From Ohtaekwangia sp. (lineage in GTDB: Bacteria; Bacteroidota; Bacteroidia; Cytophagales; Cyclobacteriaceae): a stretch of DNA of 64,000 nt. Numbering within the stretch: position 1 is the stretch's first letter; every line of letters starts with the position of its first letter. The notes under the pieces were generated by a model. It was not told the origin of the DNA, did not search any database, and worked only from the letters and a program-made list of their open reading frames with translations. This document shows positions 25,839-35,475 of the stretch, piece after piece. The DNA lies in the NCBI GenBank assembly GCA_021155195.1, contig JAJNPV010000042.1:744001-808000 (forward strand), written 5' to 3'. The translations under genes were made by a program, and so were the position numbers.

Positions 25839-26773
25839 AATACAACCGGATTAGACGTTAACCAATCTTTTGGATTCATTAAAACTTCTGTAAGGCGAGC
25901 CTCCTCACTTCCTGGGGTTGGCTGAAAATTATACTCAAAGCGAACCGTTGGGGGCAAACTCATTAATATACTCTCTGTGCGCCCATTCGTCTTAATGCCG
26001 AACAAAGTGCCGCGATCATGCAATAAGTTGAACTCCACGTATCTTCCTCTTCTTATCTCCTGCCAGAACTTGTGCTTGCTCGTAAATGTTTTATTCTTTC
26101 TTTTTTCAACGATGGGTAAATACGCGGTCAGGAAATTTTTGCCGTTGGTTTCCGCGAAAGACTTCCAGAATTCAAGGGAACGCCCGGCTATGCCTCTGCA
26201 GTGATCAAAGAAAATGCCGCCCACTCCTCTGCGCTCACCATCGCGATGATGATTACTGAAATACTGATCGCACTGTTTCTTGAATGTCGGGTAAAGGGAT
26301 TGATCGAATGCATCGCAAGAATTCTTTTGTACGGAATGAAAATAAATTGCATCATTATCAAATAAGTAATAAGGCGTGAGGTCAGTGCCACCGCCAAACC
26401 AGGCATCCATAACTTCTCCGTCTTCATTGTACAATTCAAAGTAGCGCCAGTTAGCGTGAACCGTTGGCACAAACGGATTGGATGGATGAAGGACCAATGA
26501 CAATCCACATGCGAAAAAGGAATCACCATCTACTTTTAGTTGTTGTGCTGCAATTGCAGGAAGCTTACCGTGAACCACCGAAACGTTTACCCCACCCTTT
26601 TCAAAAACATTTCCACCGTTGATGATACGGCTTTCACCACCACCACCGTCCGGGCGCTCCCATACATCGCAAACGAAACGAGCCTTGCCATCTGCCTGCT
26701 CAAGTGCCTGGCATATTTCGTTTTGTAGTACTCGAAGGTGTGCGGTGAACTGATCTTTAATGGACTGCGACAT
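25835..26773 (-). CDS. hemF: Oxygen-dependent coproporphyrinogen III oxidase
   Basis: A 312-aa enzyme that oxidatively decarboxylates coproporphyrinogen III to protoporphyrinogen IX using O2. Signature segments are WERPDGGGGESRII (about 39-52), DAWFGGGTDLTPYYLF, GVGGIFFDH, and GRYVEFNLLHDRGTLFGIKT. Its presence, with no HemN in the window, points to an aerobic lifestyle. The start overlaps hemE by 17 bp, and the stop overlaps hemB by 4 bp. Confidence 0.96.
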   Translation of the reverse strand: MSQSIKDQFTAHLRVLQNEICQALEQADGKARFVCDVWERPDGGGGESRIINGGNVFEKGGVNVSVVHGKLPAIAAQQLKVDGDSFFACGLSLVLHPSNPFVPTVHANWRYFELYNEDGEVMDAWFGGGTDLTPYYLFDNDAIYFHSVQKNSCDAFDQSLYPTFKKQCDQYFSNHHRDGERRGVGGIFFDHCRGIAGRSLEFWKSFAETNGKNFLTAYLPIVEKRKNKTFTSKHKFWQEIRRGRYVEFNLLHDRGTLFGIKTNGRTESILMSLPPTVRFEYNFQPTPGSEEARLTEVLMNPKDWLTSNPVVL

Positions 26774-27794
26774 GGGTATATTCTTTTACTGCCTGCACAA
26801 AAGCGTTGGCATTCTCGACAGGCACATTTGGGGAAATGCCATGACCCAGGTTAGCGATGTAACCCTGAGTGCCAAAGGCATCAATCATGCTATGGACTTC
26901 CCTAGCAATTTCATTAGGAGACATCAGCAGTTTGCTGGGATCAAAATTACCCTGAAGGGTTACGCGGTTTTGAGTTTCCTTCCGCGCATCGGCCGGACGA
27001 ATTGTCCAATCTAAACTGATACCAGAAACACAGGCATGATTGGAGAGTTCCCGCAATGCGTAGTTGCTTCCTTTCGGGAAAAGTATGACAGGCACATGAG
27101 GTGCCAATGCTTCAGCAATTTGTAATAAATAGGGAGCCGCGAAGAGATTAAAGTCATCCGGGCCTAAGAGTCCGCTCCAGCTATCGAATACCTGAACTAC
27201 ATCAGCCCCAGCTTTTGCCTGTCCTTTTAAATACTGGATGGTGGCATTGGTTATCTTCTGCAATAACTTTGATGCCAGTGCAGGCTGAGTAAAACAAAAT
27301 GCCCTTGCTTTCTCAAAAGCTTTGCTTCCCTTACCCTCTACCATATAGCACAACAACGTAAAGGGAGCGCCCGCAAAACCAATCAACGGCACGCGATCAT
27401 TCAGTTCTTTCTTCGTCAATGAAATTGCATCAAAAGCATATTGCAATTGGTCATTCACACTCACGGTCAGTTTATCTACATCGCTTGCGGATTTTATCGT
27501 GTTTGGCAGTACAGGACCCTTGCTCTCTTCCATCAACACTTCTAAACCCATCGCCTGCGGTATCACCAGGATATCCGAGAAGATAATCGCAGCATCTACA
27601 CCAACGATGTCGACCGGCTGCAGCGTTATCGCACAAGCCAACTCAGGTGTTTGCACACGAGTGAAGAAATCATACTGTTTCCTGAGTGCAATGTATTCAG
27701 GTAAATACCGGCCCGCCTGGCGCATCATCCACACGGGTGGTCTTGAAACTTCTTCCTGCCGAAGCGCTTTTAACAACAAATCGTTTTTAAGCAT
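26757..27794 (-). CDS. hemE: Uroporphyrinogen decarboxylase
   Basis: A 345-aa cytoplasmic enzyme removing four carboxyls from uroporphyrinogen III to give coproporphyrinogen III. The N-terminal hallmark RPPVWMMRQAGRYLPEY (about 17-34) contains the substrate-binding arginines; GFAGAPFTLLCYMVEG and FDSWSGLLGPDDF follow, and LGHGISPNVPVENANAF closes the active site. Length is normal. The start lies within hemD by 25 bp, indicating coupled translation. Confidence 0.96.
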   Translation of the reverse strand: MLKNDLLLKALRQEEVSRPPVWMMRQAGRYLPEYIALRKQYDFFTRVQTPELACAITLQPVDIVGVDAAIIFSDILVIPQAMGLEVLMEESKGPVLPNTIKSASDVDKLTVSVNDQLQYAFDAISLTKKELNDRVPLIGFAGAPFTLLCYMVEGKGSKAFEKARAFCFTQPALASKLLQKITNATIQYLKGQAKAGADVVQVFDSWSGLLGPDDFNLFAAPYLLQIAEALAPHVPVILFPKGSNYALRELSNHACVSGISLDWTIRPADARKETQNRVTLQGNFDPSKLLMSPNEIAREVHSMIDAFGTQGYIANLGHGISPNVPVENANAFVQAVKEYTHVAVH

Positions 27795-28486
27795 ATACTA
27801 TTTTTTTTATAATGGTTGATTACAGATTTTACCAAAGCCGCCGGGGTGTGAGCTACAGCCATACGAATAGTTTTAAACCCCATTTCTTGCGCATGTTCAG
27901 CGGTAGTCTTGCCCAGACAAAACGCCACAGCCGATCCAACTCTGTTCTCAGAAAGAAAACTATCCACACCACTTGGACTAAAGAACAAAACACCATCAAT
28001 CGGTGATGTAACAGCGAGCGGAGAAAGTTTCGTATTGTAGGCAACAATCTCATTTACGGTAACTCCACCTGTCTTTAATTTATTAGTCAATTCATCACGT
28101 CTGAGGTTACCGCATACGAATGTTACACTGTTAATATTTTTATCTTTCAGTATTTGATCGGCAAGCAAAGCACTGTTTGTCGCTTTACCAGCAACAGTAA
28201 AACCACTAGTCGATACCAACTTTTGCGTTCCCTCTGATAAACAGTATATCCGATATTGTTTTCTTTTCAGTTGTAACAAATCCACGATTTGCACCCAGGC
28301 TTCAACAGCGGTTTTACTAGTGAGAACAACTACATCCTGAATTGTTTCTCTTAAAAGGTTTTCAGGCAACTGAATGCATGTATTAATAAAATCATGCTGT
28401 GTTACCGATGCGCCAATGGCCTTGAATTGCTGAACCAATTCCTGAGACAATACTTTTGTTGAAACGATATAATATGGTGCCTTCAT
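27770..28486 (-). CDS. hemD: Uroporphyrinogen III synthase
   Basis: A 238-aa protein of the poorly conserved HemD family, which cyclises hydroxymethylbilane with inversion of ring D. Recognition rests on VVLTSKTAVEAWV (about 52-64), FVCGNLRRDEL, DGVLFFSPSGVDSFLSEN and FCLGKTTAEHAQEMGF near the end, together with the position between hemC and hemE. The C-terminus (NSICLKTICC) extends into hemE by 25 bp and is unusual; the true protein probably needs only the part before it. The start overlaps the hemC stop by 4 bp. Confidence 0.9.
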   Translation of the reverse strand: MKAPYYIVSTKVLSQELVQQFKAIGASVTQHDFINTCIQLPENLLRETIQDVVVLTSKTAVEAWVQIVDLLQLKRKQYRIYCLSEGTQKLVSTSGFTVAGKATNSALLADQILKDKNINSVTFVCGNLRRDELTNKLKTGGVTVNEIVAYNTKLSPLAVTSPIDGVLFFSPSGVDSFLSENRVGSAVAFCLGKTTAEHAQEMGFKTIRMAVAHTPAALVKSVINHYKKNSICLKTICC

Positions 28487-29403
28487 GCCGGACGAAACGT
28501 TTTGATGATTGATTCGGCCCCTTTCGTCAACATTTCCTTAGCGGCCAGAACGCCAGCTTCCGATGCTCGCTCCATCGGGAAATTCCTTTCCACCTCTATA
28601 CTATCTTTTGCATTCAGGCTGAAGACATTTCCCCGAAAGAATAATTGCTCTTTTTCTATTACTGCATACGCTGCAATGGGCACAGCACAGCCACCGTGCA
28701 AGGCATTAAGAAAATCACGCTCGGCACTTACACAGACATTGGTTGCGGTATGATTGATTGAACGGCAAAGCGATAAAATCTCAGCATCATCCTGGCGACA
28801 CGCGACACCAATTGCTCCCTGTGAAGGCGATGGAAGCATCCAATCGAGGGTGATGTAATGATGCGATGTGACCTTTAATCGCTCCAACGCAGCTTGTGCG
28901 AAAATGGCACCGCTCCATGGCGAATTATCTAACTTCGTTAAACGTGTTTGGATATTTCCCCGAAGATTTTCTGTTGTGTGTTGAGGATAACGATGCAGCC
29001 ACTGTGTCTTTCTGCGAAGGCTGCTCGTAGCAATGACTTGTCTTCCTGAAAAATCGCTTGTGGTTTTTCCTTGGGGTAATACCACGCAATCAAACGGAGT
29101 TGCCCGCTCTAGCATGGCACTGAGCACTAATCCCTTCGCGAGTCTAGTGGGTATATCTTTCGTGGAGTGAACGGCCATATCAATTCGATTTTGTAGCAAA
29201 GCGATATCCAAGGACTTGGTGAAAATTCCCTGGATACCCATTTCATACAATGGTGTCACTGAGTCAGTATCTCCATCTGAAGTTATTTCTACAATCTCAG
29301 TGGCAATACCTTGCTGGCTCAACATGCGTTGTACTTCGTGCGCCTGGAAAAGGGCCAAAGCACTTTGCCGGGTGCCAATACGAATCCTCCGAGCGGCCTT
29401 CAT
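28483..29403 (-). CDS. hemC: Porphobilinogen deaminase (hydroxymethylbilane synthase)
   Basis: A 306-aa enzyme polymerising four porphobilinogens. It has RIGTRQSALALFQAHEV at the N-terminus, HSTKDIPTRL (catalytic aspartate region), ATSSLRRKTQWLHRYP and LRGNIQTRLTKLD (arginines binding the pyrrole chain), and LHGGCAVPIAAYA with the cysteine that carries the dipyrromethane cofactor (about residue 233). It overlaps hemA and hemD by 4 bp each, the tight spacing typical of this operon. Confidence 0.96.
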   Translation of the reverse strand: MKAARRIRIGTRQSALALFQAHEVQRMLSQQGIATEIVEITSDGDTDSVTPLYEMGIQGIFTKSLDIALLQNRIDMAVHSTKDIPTRLAKGLVLSAMLERATPFDCVVLPQGKTTSDFSGRQVIATSSLRRKTQWLHRYPQHTTENLRGNIQTRLTKLDNSPWSGAIFAQAALERLKVTSHHYITLDWMLPSPSQGAIGVACRQDDAEILSLCRSINHTATNVCVSAERDFLNALHGGCAVPIAAYAVIEKEQLFFRGNVFSLNAKDSIEVERNFPMERASEAGVLAAKEMLTKGAESIIKTFRPA

Positions 29404-30629
29404 TTTTCGACCAAGACGAGGTTGTTCAAGGTCTCAATCATACGGCAACCAGCATAGCCGTGCTCTCGGATTTCCTGGATTAGAGATGAAAAGGCTTTAT
29501 CAAGCTTCTTATTTTGATCGTTCGCTGCGGCTTCGATAGGTGTGGTAGGCTGGTCAAATATTAAATTCCTGACCTTCTCCTTATAACTCAGCACAATGTG
29601 GCTGTGATTATAGACATGTTGCCATTCGATCAACTGGTTCATGTACAAGTCGATGATCTTTTCAGCACGTGGTATTTCTAGTTTGCGTTGTTGTAGCAAG
29701 TCATTGTGAAATGCTGAAACCTCATCTACAGAAAAGAGACGCACTCCGTTTACGTTTCTAACATCTGGATGAACCGCCTGCGGAACACTAAGATCTAGAA
29801 ACAGTTTTTTACTCAAACCCTGAACCTCTTCAGGCTGAACCAGGTAGTGTTCCAATCCTACTGTGGTAATCACTACATCGAAGCGATTGAGATGATTCTT
29901 GAAATAATCAAAGTCAATTATTTCCGCTTGAACTTGTTCAGCCACCCTTTCCGATTTCTCTCGCGTGCGGTTGCTTATAGCTATAGGAATAGAAGGAAAA
30001 TAATGTCGCAGGTTGCGAGCAACAGCAGCCCCAAAATCTCCAGCGCCCACAATCAAAATATTTCTGAATGATTGCGACTGACTTTCATGAAAGATCAATT
30101 CTGCAGCCGCGTAACTAACTGAATACTTGCCACTGCTCAGGTTGGTATGTGCCTTTACTTTCTTTTGCGCCTGATAAGCATAGTTTGTGACCCGATCGGT
30201 TATTGTACCTACAAGATCATGTTTACGGGCTTCATCCAATGATGCCTTCACCTGGCAAACAATTTCATAGTCGCCAAGGATCTGGGAGTCAAGGCCGGAA
30301 ACTACCTGAAAGAAATGATGGACAGCTTCCGTACCGCTGAATTTGTAGAAGTATTGATTAAAATCAGATTCCGAAACTGCCAGTTGGGTAGATACCAATT
30401 GTGTTAGCACATCCAACGGTGCACAGGCATAAAACTCGGTGCGGTTACACGTAGATAGCAGAAAGAAATCCTGAAGGCCCGATTGAATGGCTTTTTGATA
30501 AGCATCTGCCTCCGTTGCTTTGGTAATGGCAAAGCGACTTCTTGTCTTGATATCGGCTTTAGTGAAGTTCGTCCCAATGAGAACGAAATGCTCTATACTG
30601 CCCTGGTACTTTATTGTAGTCTGAACCAC
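29400..30629 (-). CDS. hemA: Glutamyl-tRNA reductase
   Basis: A 409-aa NADPH-dependent enzyme reducing glutamyl-tRNA to glutamate-1-semialdehyde, the first committed step of C5 haem synthesis and the usual control point. Features are LSTCNRTEFYA with the catalytic cysteine (about residue 60), GLDSQILGDYEIVCQVK, and the NADP-binding IVGAGDFGAAVARNL (about 190-204). The start is GTG at 30629 (an ATG two bases upstream is out of frame), without an obvious Shine-Dalgarno sequence. It is the first gene of the nine-gene haem operon; no clear TAnnTTTG box was found upstream. Confidence 0.95.
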   Translation of the reverse strand: MVQTTIKYQGSIEHFVLIGTNFTKADIKTRSRFAITKATEADAYQKAIQSGLQDFFLLSTCNRTEFYACAPLDVLTQLVSTQLAVSESDFNQYFYKFSGTEAVHHFFQVVSGLDSQILGDYEIVCQVKASLDEARKHDLVGTITDRVTNYAYQAQKKVKAHTNLSSGKYSVSYAAAELIFHESQSQSFRNILIVGAGDFGAAVARNLRHYFPSIPIAISNRTREKSERVAEQVQAEIIDFDYFKNHLNRFDVVITTVGLEHYLVQPEEVQGLSKKLFLDLSVPQAVHPDVRNVNGVRLFSVDEVSAFHNDLLQQRKLEIPRAEKIIDLYMNQLIEWQHVYNHSHIVLSYKEKVRNLIFDQPTTPIEAAANDQNKKLDKAFSSLIQEIREHGYAGCRMIETLNNLVLVEK

Positions 30630-31009
30630 ATCTATGTTAAATGGTTCAAACTTGTTGTTAAACTTTTTTGAAAAATACCCAAATGCGAAAAATGAATAGT
30701 CAAAAAGGGATTAAAAATACCAATATTAAAAATAAAATATCCAAATCTGCATTTGAGCAAAACTTGATTCAACAGAAGCCATTAGAATTGAATAAAGACA
30801 AATTGCTCGAATCGAGCCAAATCTTTAAGATAAAAGTTCGATATTGGTCTGCTCGGGGCTAGTGACCGACTCGGAAAGTTAAACACCCGTCTAAGAAACA
30901 AAGGTGTCATGATGCAGATTCCCTTAAAAAAAAATCTAAAAAGGCCATGCCTTTTCAAACTTTCCGCCACTAGATAGGTGAGACGGTTGATTAAACCCGT
31001 CTCTTTCCT
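30630..31009. other. Divergent intergenic region, AT-rich
   Basis: This 380-bp spacer lies between hemA (-) and fecR (+). It contains an A-rich degenerate tract at about 30690-30760 (words such as ATTAAAAATA and CCAAATNT). A 64-codon reading frame occurs there but its lysine/asparagine-rich product is not convincing. Only the hairpin at 30980-31003 stands out. In related loci an ECF sigma gene would occupy this place. Confidence 0.6.
30980..31003 (+). promoter_or_regulatory. Hairpin directly before fecR start
   Basis: GAGACGG (30980-30986) pairs with CCGTCTC (30997-31003), with a 10-base loop. A short T-rich stretch follows and then the ATG at 31010. Its closeness to the start codon would hide or replace the ribosome binding site. 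It may be an attenuator or the terminator of a gene lost upstream. Confidence 0.45.
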
Positions 31010-31933
31010 ATGGAGAAGTCCAACTTTGATGATTTACTGGAACGCTACCTCGCCAATAGAGTAACCGAGGAAGAACGCACGCGCCTCGAAACCTGGCTCG
31101 AAGTCATGAAGTCCGAAGATACCCGCGACCTCGAGTTGTCTGCCGCAGACGAAGAGCGCCTCTTTCAGAACATCATCGCCAGCCGCGATAACACCGCTGA
31201 CATCAAAGCCCTCAATCCGTACAAACGCGATTCCGGCAAATGGACGATTCGCATCGCTTCGGCGGTTGCTATCCTCGCCATCGCTTCGGTCGCACTCTGG
31301 TTTGCTTTTCAGTCCGATACCCAAAAACTTATCCTTGATGATGGCTCCATAGTGTGGCTCCAACGCGATAGTCATTTTAGTTTTGCAAATCAGCCCGGGG
31401 AAAGACTGGCTACGCTCTCAGGCGAAGCACTCTTTGAAGTAGCCAAAGATCCCACCCGGCCATTCCGCATCCAATACCAGGATGTCACCGTGGAAGTAGT
31501 GGGTACCAGCTTCCGCCTTAAAACCGGTGACAGTGTGAAACTCACCGTACTCACCGGAAAAGTCCACGTCTCCTCGTTGCGCGATACAATAGGGATAGAC
31601 ATTACCTCCAACGAAAAGATAGTCTATGCGCCCACAGGCTTGGTACAACGTTCAACATTGTTGCCGCAAGAGAAAGTCGAAACGGTCGCCAACACCGAAT
31701 ACGCGTTGGATTTCACCAACATCGCGTTGGCGGAAGTAGTAAACAAGCTCTCGAAAAAATTTGAAGTGCGTATCACGATTGAAAATGCCGACGCAGCACG
31801 GTGTCGGTTGACGATCGATCTTACAGACCAGTCGCTGACAAATGCACTCGATAGAATTGCCGAAGTGTTGCACATAGAATATCGGAAGGACAAGGATTCA
31901 TTCACCATCAGTGGCTCCGGCTGCAATCCCTGA
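31010..31933 (+). CDS. FecR-family anti-sigma factor
   Basis: A 307-aa single-pass membrane protein. The cytoplasmic N-terminus (1-75; FDDLLERYLANRVTEEE) would hold a FecI-like sigma factor. One membrane helix lies at about 77-97, then the periplasmic FecR beta domain (about 105-195; LDDGSIVWLQRDSHFSF, GEALFEVAKD, VTVEVVGTSFRL), and a DUF4974 domain (about 228-300; FTNIALAEVVNKLSKKFEV) that contacts the STN domain of the receptor. The receptor at 32192 has that STN domain, so the signalling chain receptor-FecR is present. The sigma gene normally found just upstream is missing here. Confidence 0.93.
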   Translation: MEKSNFDDLLERYLANRVTEEERTRLETWLEVMKSEDTRDLELSAADEERLFQNIIASRDNTADIKALNPYKRDSGKWTIRIASAVAILAIASVALWFAFQSDTQKLILDDGSIVWLQRDSHFSFANQPGERLATLSGEALFEVAKDPTRPFRIQYQDVTVEVVGTSFRLKTGDSVKLTVLTGKVHVSSLRDTIGIDITSNEKIVYAPTGLVQRSTLLPQEKVETVANTEYALDFTNIALAEVVNKLSKKFEVRITIENADAARCRLTIDLTDQSLTNALDRIAEVLHIEYRKDKDSFTISGSGCNP

Positions 31934-32072
31934 AAAATTATGAAGCTGCCGCACCACATAGAAAATACAACCTGACTTTCACAACGAGTTAGTTCGCACA
32001 AATAATATTGTATTGAATATCAACGCACTATTTTAAATAGGTGGCTGCTAAACTATTACCCAATACTTAACG

Positions 32073-32101
32073 CAAATTTTCAAATCCTCAAATTTTCAAA
32101 T
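32073..32101. repeat. CAAATTTTCAAAT direct repeat, 16-bp period
   Basis: CAAATTTTCAAAT occurs at 32073-32085 and 32089-32101 separated by CCT, within the 258-bp gap between fecR and susC. Each unit is itself made of TCAAATTT-like octamers. Confidence 0.85.
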
Positions 32102-32191
32102 TAGATATGACTGATTCACCATGGACGAAATTAATCATCGACTCACAACGGATCACCGAATACTGACCACCATTACCTTGACCCTATTCCA

Positions 32192-35100
32192 ATGAAAAGA
32201 CATTACGCTAAATATCACATGTTCTTCACACTGATCCTTATGCTGGCAACAGCATCAGGTTTCTCTCAACTCCTCGACCGTGAAATCTCCGTTAACATGG
32301 TGCAGGCTCCATTCGGAGATGTGTTGAAGCACATCGAATCGAGGGCAGGAGTTCGCTTCGCCTATAGTACAGATCAACTCCGCCTCAATGAACCCGTCAC
32401 ACTTCAGGTCGACAACCGTCCGTTGCGCGAAATCCTCATCGAGTTATGCACTCCACGCGGCATCGAATTTCGTCTGCATGAACAGGAAGGTACAATCACT
32501 TTGCGCCGAAAGCCACAAGAGTCTCAGCAACCACCAAGACGCGAAGCCCGGAATCTGATGACATTGTCTGGCATGGTGTCCGATATGCAAGGTCAACCCC
32601 TTGCAGGGGTCAACGTACTGGAGAAAGGTACCACCAACGGCACGGCCACCGATGCGTTGGGAAGTTATTCACTTCAGGCAGAGTCCGGCGTGACAGTGGT
32701 CTTCTCCTTCATCGGCTATCGTTCCGTTGAGCAGGCTGTGCGCACAGAGACTACGCTCAACATCACACTCGAAGAAGACAGTCAGAGTCTGGAAGAAGTG
32801 ACGATCAACGCCGGGTATTATCAAACTACCCAGCGTGAACAGACCGGTAACATCGCACGTATCACGGCCAAAGAAATTCAACAACAGCCCGTTAACAATA
32901 CGCTTGCCGCACTCATCGGCCGCATGCCGGGAGTCATGATCAATCAGGGCTCAGGGCTTCCTGGTGCCGGGTTTGGAATTGAGATTCGCGGCCGCAATAG
33001 CCTACGGGCAGATGGCAATGATCCTTTGTATCTGGTGGATGGCGTGCCCTTTCCATCTTCTACCATCGCTCAACTAGGCCAGTCAGCAGTTCCCGCGTCA
33101 AGCCCACTGAATGTGCTTAGCCCGCAAGACATAGAAAGCATTGAGATCCTTAAAGATGCCGATGCCACCGCCATCTATGGCTCACGTGGTGCCAATGGGG
33201 TAGTGTTGATCACAACTAAAAAAGGTAACGCAGGTCGCTCACGCGTGGATGTAAATGTGTCCACCGGACTCAGTAACGTCAACACCAATCGAATGGCGCA
33301 ATTGTCAACACCACAGTATTTAGAGATGCGGAAAGAGGCGATCCGCAATGACAACCGCTGGAGTCAGATCTCAAATCCGGCGATGGCCAACACCTGGCCC
33401 GACATTGTCGTGTGGGATACCACACGTTATACCAACTGGCGGGAGGAACTCTTGGGCGGCACAGCAGCAACATGGAATGCGCAGACATCCCTTTCAGGTG
33501 GAAATGCCAACACCCAGTTTTTAATGAGTGGAAACTTCAATCGGGAGACGACCGTTTTCCCGGGAGACTTTGCTTTTATCCGCGGTTCCGGTCACATGAG
33601 CATCAATCATGCGCTCAATCGATTTTCCATATCGGCATCGGCAACGTATACCAAAACCAACAACAACTTACCCTCGGTAGACTTTGCACGGTCCGCGATG
33701 ACGCTCTCACCCAATGCACCCGCCATCTACAATGAGGATGGACAACTTAATTGGGCGATCCACAACGGCAACAATACGTGGGAAAATCCTTTTTCAGTAA
33801 TGGGAAAACCATATGAGGCGGCCAGTTCGAATCTCAACACCACCACTACGCTTGCCTACGAAGTTCTTCCCGGACTGAAAGCCCGCACCATGTTGGGCTA
33901 CAGCAGCACCACGCAGGACGAAACACAAATGGTGTTCAAACAATTTCTGGATCCCACAGATGCAAATGCACAGGCGTCCAATACCGTCGGGCACAATGCC
34001 ATTACCACCTGGATTGCGGAACCACAAATAGAATATAAACATTCATTTTCTAAAAGTACACTCTCATCATTATTTGGAATGACCTTCAATGAAATCAATC
34101 AGCAAGGGAGTCGCCTGCAGGCTACGGGTTTTGCCAGCGATGCACTTGTATCTAACATCAAAGCGGCCACCACCGTACAAGTCCTTGATGTAACGGCTGA
34201 GCAATACAAGTACGCAGCACTCTTTGCCCGCATGAATTACAATTGGGAGGAAAGGTACGTACTTAATGTTACCTTCAGACGGGATGGTTCCAGTAGGTTC
34301 GGCCCTGACAATCGCATGGCAAATTTTGGTGCATTCGGCGCCGCATGGATCATGTCGAACGAACCCTTCCTGAAAAATAGTGCGGTCCTGAGCTTCGCGA
34401 AACTGCGCACCAGTTATGGCATTACCGGCAATGATCAGATTGGTAACTACCGTTACCTGGACAGTTATAGTCCCACCTTCTTTCCTTATGGCGTCTCAGG
34501 CCTGGAACCGGTACGCATTGCCAACCCGGAGTATGGATGGGAATCCAATAAAAAGTTCGAAGTGGGGGTGGAGACCGCTTGGCTGAAAGACAAAATCCAA
34601 CTCATGGTGAGCTATTATCATAACCGCTCTTCCAATCAACTGGTGGGGCTACCACTCCCGGCAACGACTGGATTTGAAAGTGTGCAATTCAACTTACCCG
34701 CTACCCTTCAGAACACAGGGTTGGAAGTCGTTATGCAGACCATCAACCTTCAACGAAAAAATTTTAAATGGAGCACAAGCCTTAATCTCACGATACCGGA
34801 TAGTAAAGTGGTATCATTTCCTTACCTGGAGGACTTGTCGGATTATTCGCTTCGTTTTGTAGAAGGCGAGCCAACAAACATCGGACTTCGATATGAATTT
34901 CTGGAGCTTGATCCCACAACCGGTAATTATGTGATCCGCGATGTCAATGAAGATGGGGTGGTAGATCGCAAGAATGATGCTCGCCAGGCGGTGAATTATG
35001 CACCAAAATTTTTTGGTGGACTTTCAAACAACCTCACATATAAATCGTGGCAGTTGGACTTCATGTTCCAGTTTGTCAAACAAGATGGCAACAAGGTTCA

Positions 35101-35467
35101 GACATACTTTCCGATGCCGGGTACCATCAACAATCAACCAATAGCGGTAATGGATCGATGGCGTCAGGCGGGAGACCTCGCGACCTATCGCCGCTTCTCC
35201 GGCACGGGTTCAACCACTAACTATACCCAATGGACGGGGAGTGATGTCGTGGTAAATGACGTTTCTTTTATACGCTTGAAAAACGTTTCGTTAAGTTGGC
35301 AACTGCCCATCCGCAACAACAAAGTACTGTCGCGCGTGACATGTTTCGTTCAAGGACAAAACTTGCTCACGTTTACGACCTTTGATGGCGTCGACCCGGA
35401 AGTTCGCGGGATCACCTCATTGCCACCGCTTCGAACCATTAGTATCGGATTTAATCTCTCACTCTAA
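32192..35467 (+). CDS. SusC/RagA-type TonB-dependent transporter with STN domain
   Basis: A 1091-aa outer-membrane transporter. After the signal peptide (to about 25, ATASGFSQ) comes an STN signalling domain (about 30-108; EISVNMVQAPFGDVLKHIES), a carboxypeptidase-regulatory-like beta domain (about 125-200), and the plug (about 210-335; GRMPGVMINQGSGLPGAG, DPLYLVDGVPF, IESIEILKDADATAIYGSRG). The rest is a 22-strand-type barrel ending GFNLSL. The STN domain links it to the FecR protein upstream, so import should induce the locus through a sigma factor. Its SusD partner follows 8 bp downstream. No glycoside hydrolase is nearby; the cargo is unknown. Confidence 0.95.
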   Translation: MKRHYAKYHMFFTLILMLATASGFSQLLDREISVNMVQAPFGDVLKHIESRAGVRFAYSTDQLRLNEPVTLQVDNRPLREILIELCTPRGIEFRLHEQEGTITLRRKPQESQQPPRREARNLMTLSGMVSDMQGQPLAGVNVLEKGTTNGTATDALGSYSLQAESGVTVVFSFIGYRSVEQAVRTETTLNITLEEDSQSLEEVTINAGYYQTTQREQTGNIARITAKEIQQQPVNNTLAALIGRMPGVMINQGSGLPGAGFGIEIRGRNSLRADGNDPLYLVDGVPFPSSTIAQLGQSAVPASSPLNVLSPQDIESIEILKDADATAIYGSRGANGVVLITTKKGNAGRSRVDVNVSTGLSNVNTNRMAQLSTPQYLEMRKEAIRNDNRWSQISNPAMANTWPDIVVWDTTRYTNWREELLGGTAATWNAQTSLSGGNANTQFLMSGNFNRETTVFPGDFAFIRGSGHMSINHALNRFSISASATYTKTNNNLPSVDFARSAMTLSPNAPAIYNEDGQLNWAIHNGNNTWENPFSVMGKPYEAASSNLNTTTTLAYEVLPGLKARTMLGYSSTTQDETQMVFKQFLDPTDANAQASNTVGHNAITTWIAEPQIEYKHSFSKSTLSSLFGMTFNEINQQGSRLQATGFASDALVSNIKAATTVQVLDVTAEQYKYAALFARMNYNWEERYVLNVTFRRDGSSRFGPDNRMANFGAFGAAWIMSNEPFLKNSAVLSFAKLRTSYGITGNDQIGNYRYLDSYSPTFFPYGVSGLEPVRIANPEYGWESNKKFEVGVETAWLKDKIQLMVSYYHNRSSNQLVGLPLPATTGFESVQFNLPATLQNTGLEVVMQTINLQRKNFKWSTSLNLTIPDSKVVSFPYLEDLSDYSLRFVEGEPTNIGLRYEFLELDPTTGNYVIRDVNEDGVVDRKNDARQAVNYAPKFFGGLSNNLTYKSWQLDFMFQFVKQDGNKVQTYFPMPGTINNQPIAVMDRWRQAGDLATYRRFSGTGSTTNYTQWTGSDVVVNDVSFIRLKNVSLSWQLPIRNNKVLSRVTCFVQGQNLLTFTTFDGVDPEVRGITSLPPLRTISIGFNLSL

Positions 35468-35475
35468 TAAAAAAA

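Noticed and set aside
30668..30862. 64-aa lysine/asparagine-rich frame before fecR
   Set aside because: Composition follows the AT-rich tract; no homology-like motif or ribosome binding site.
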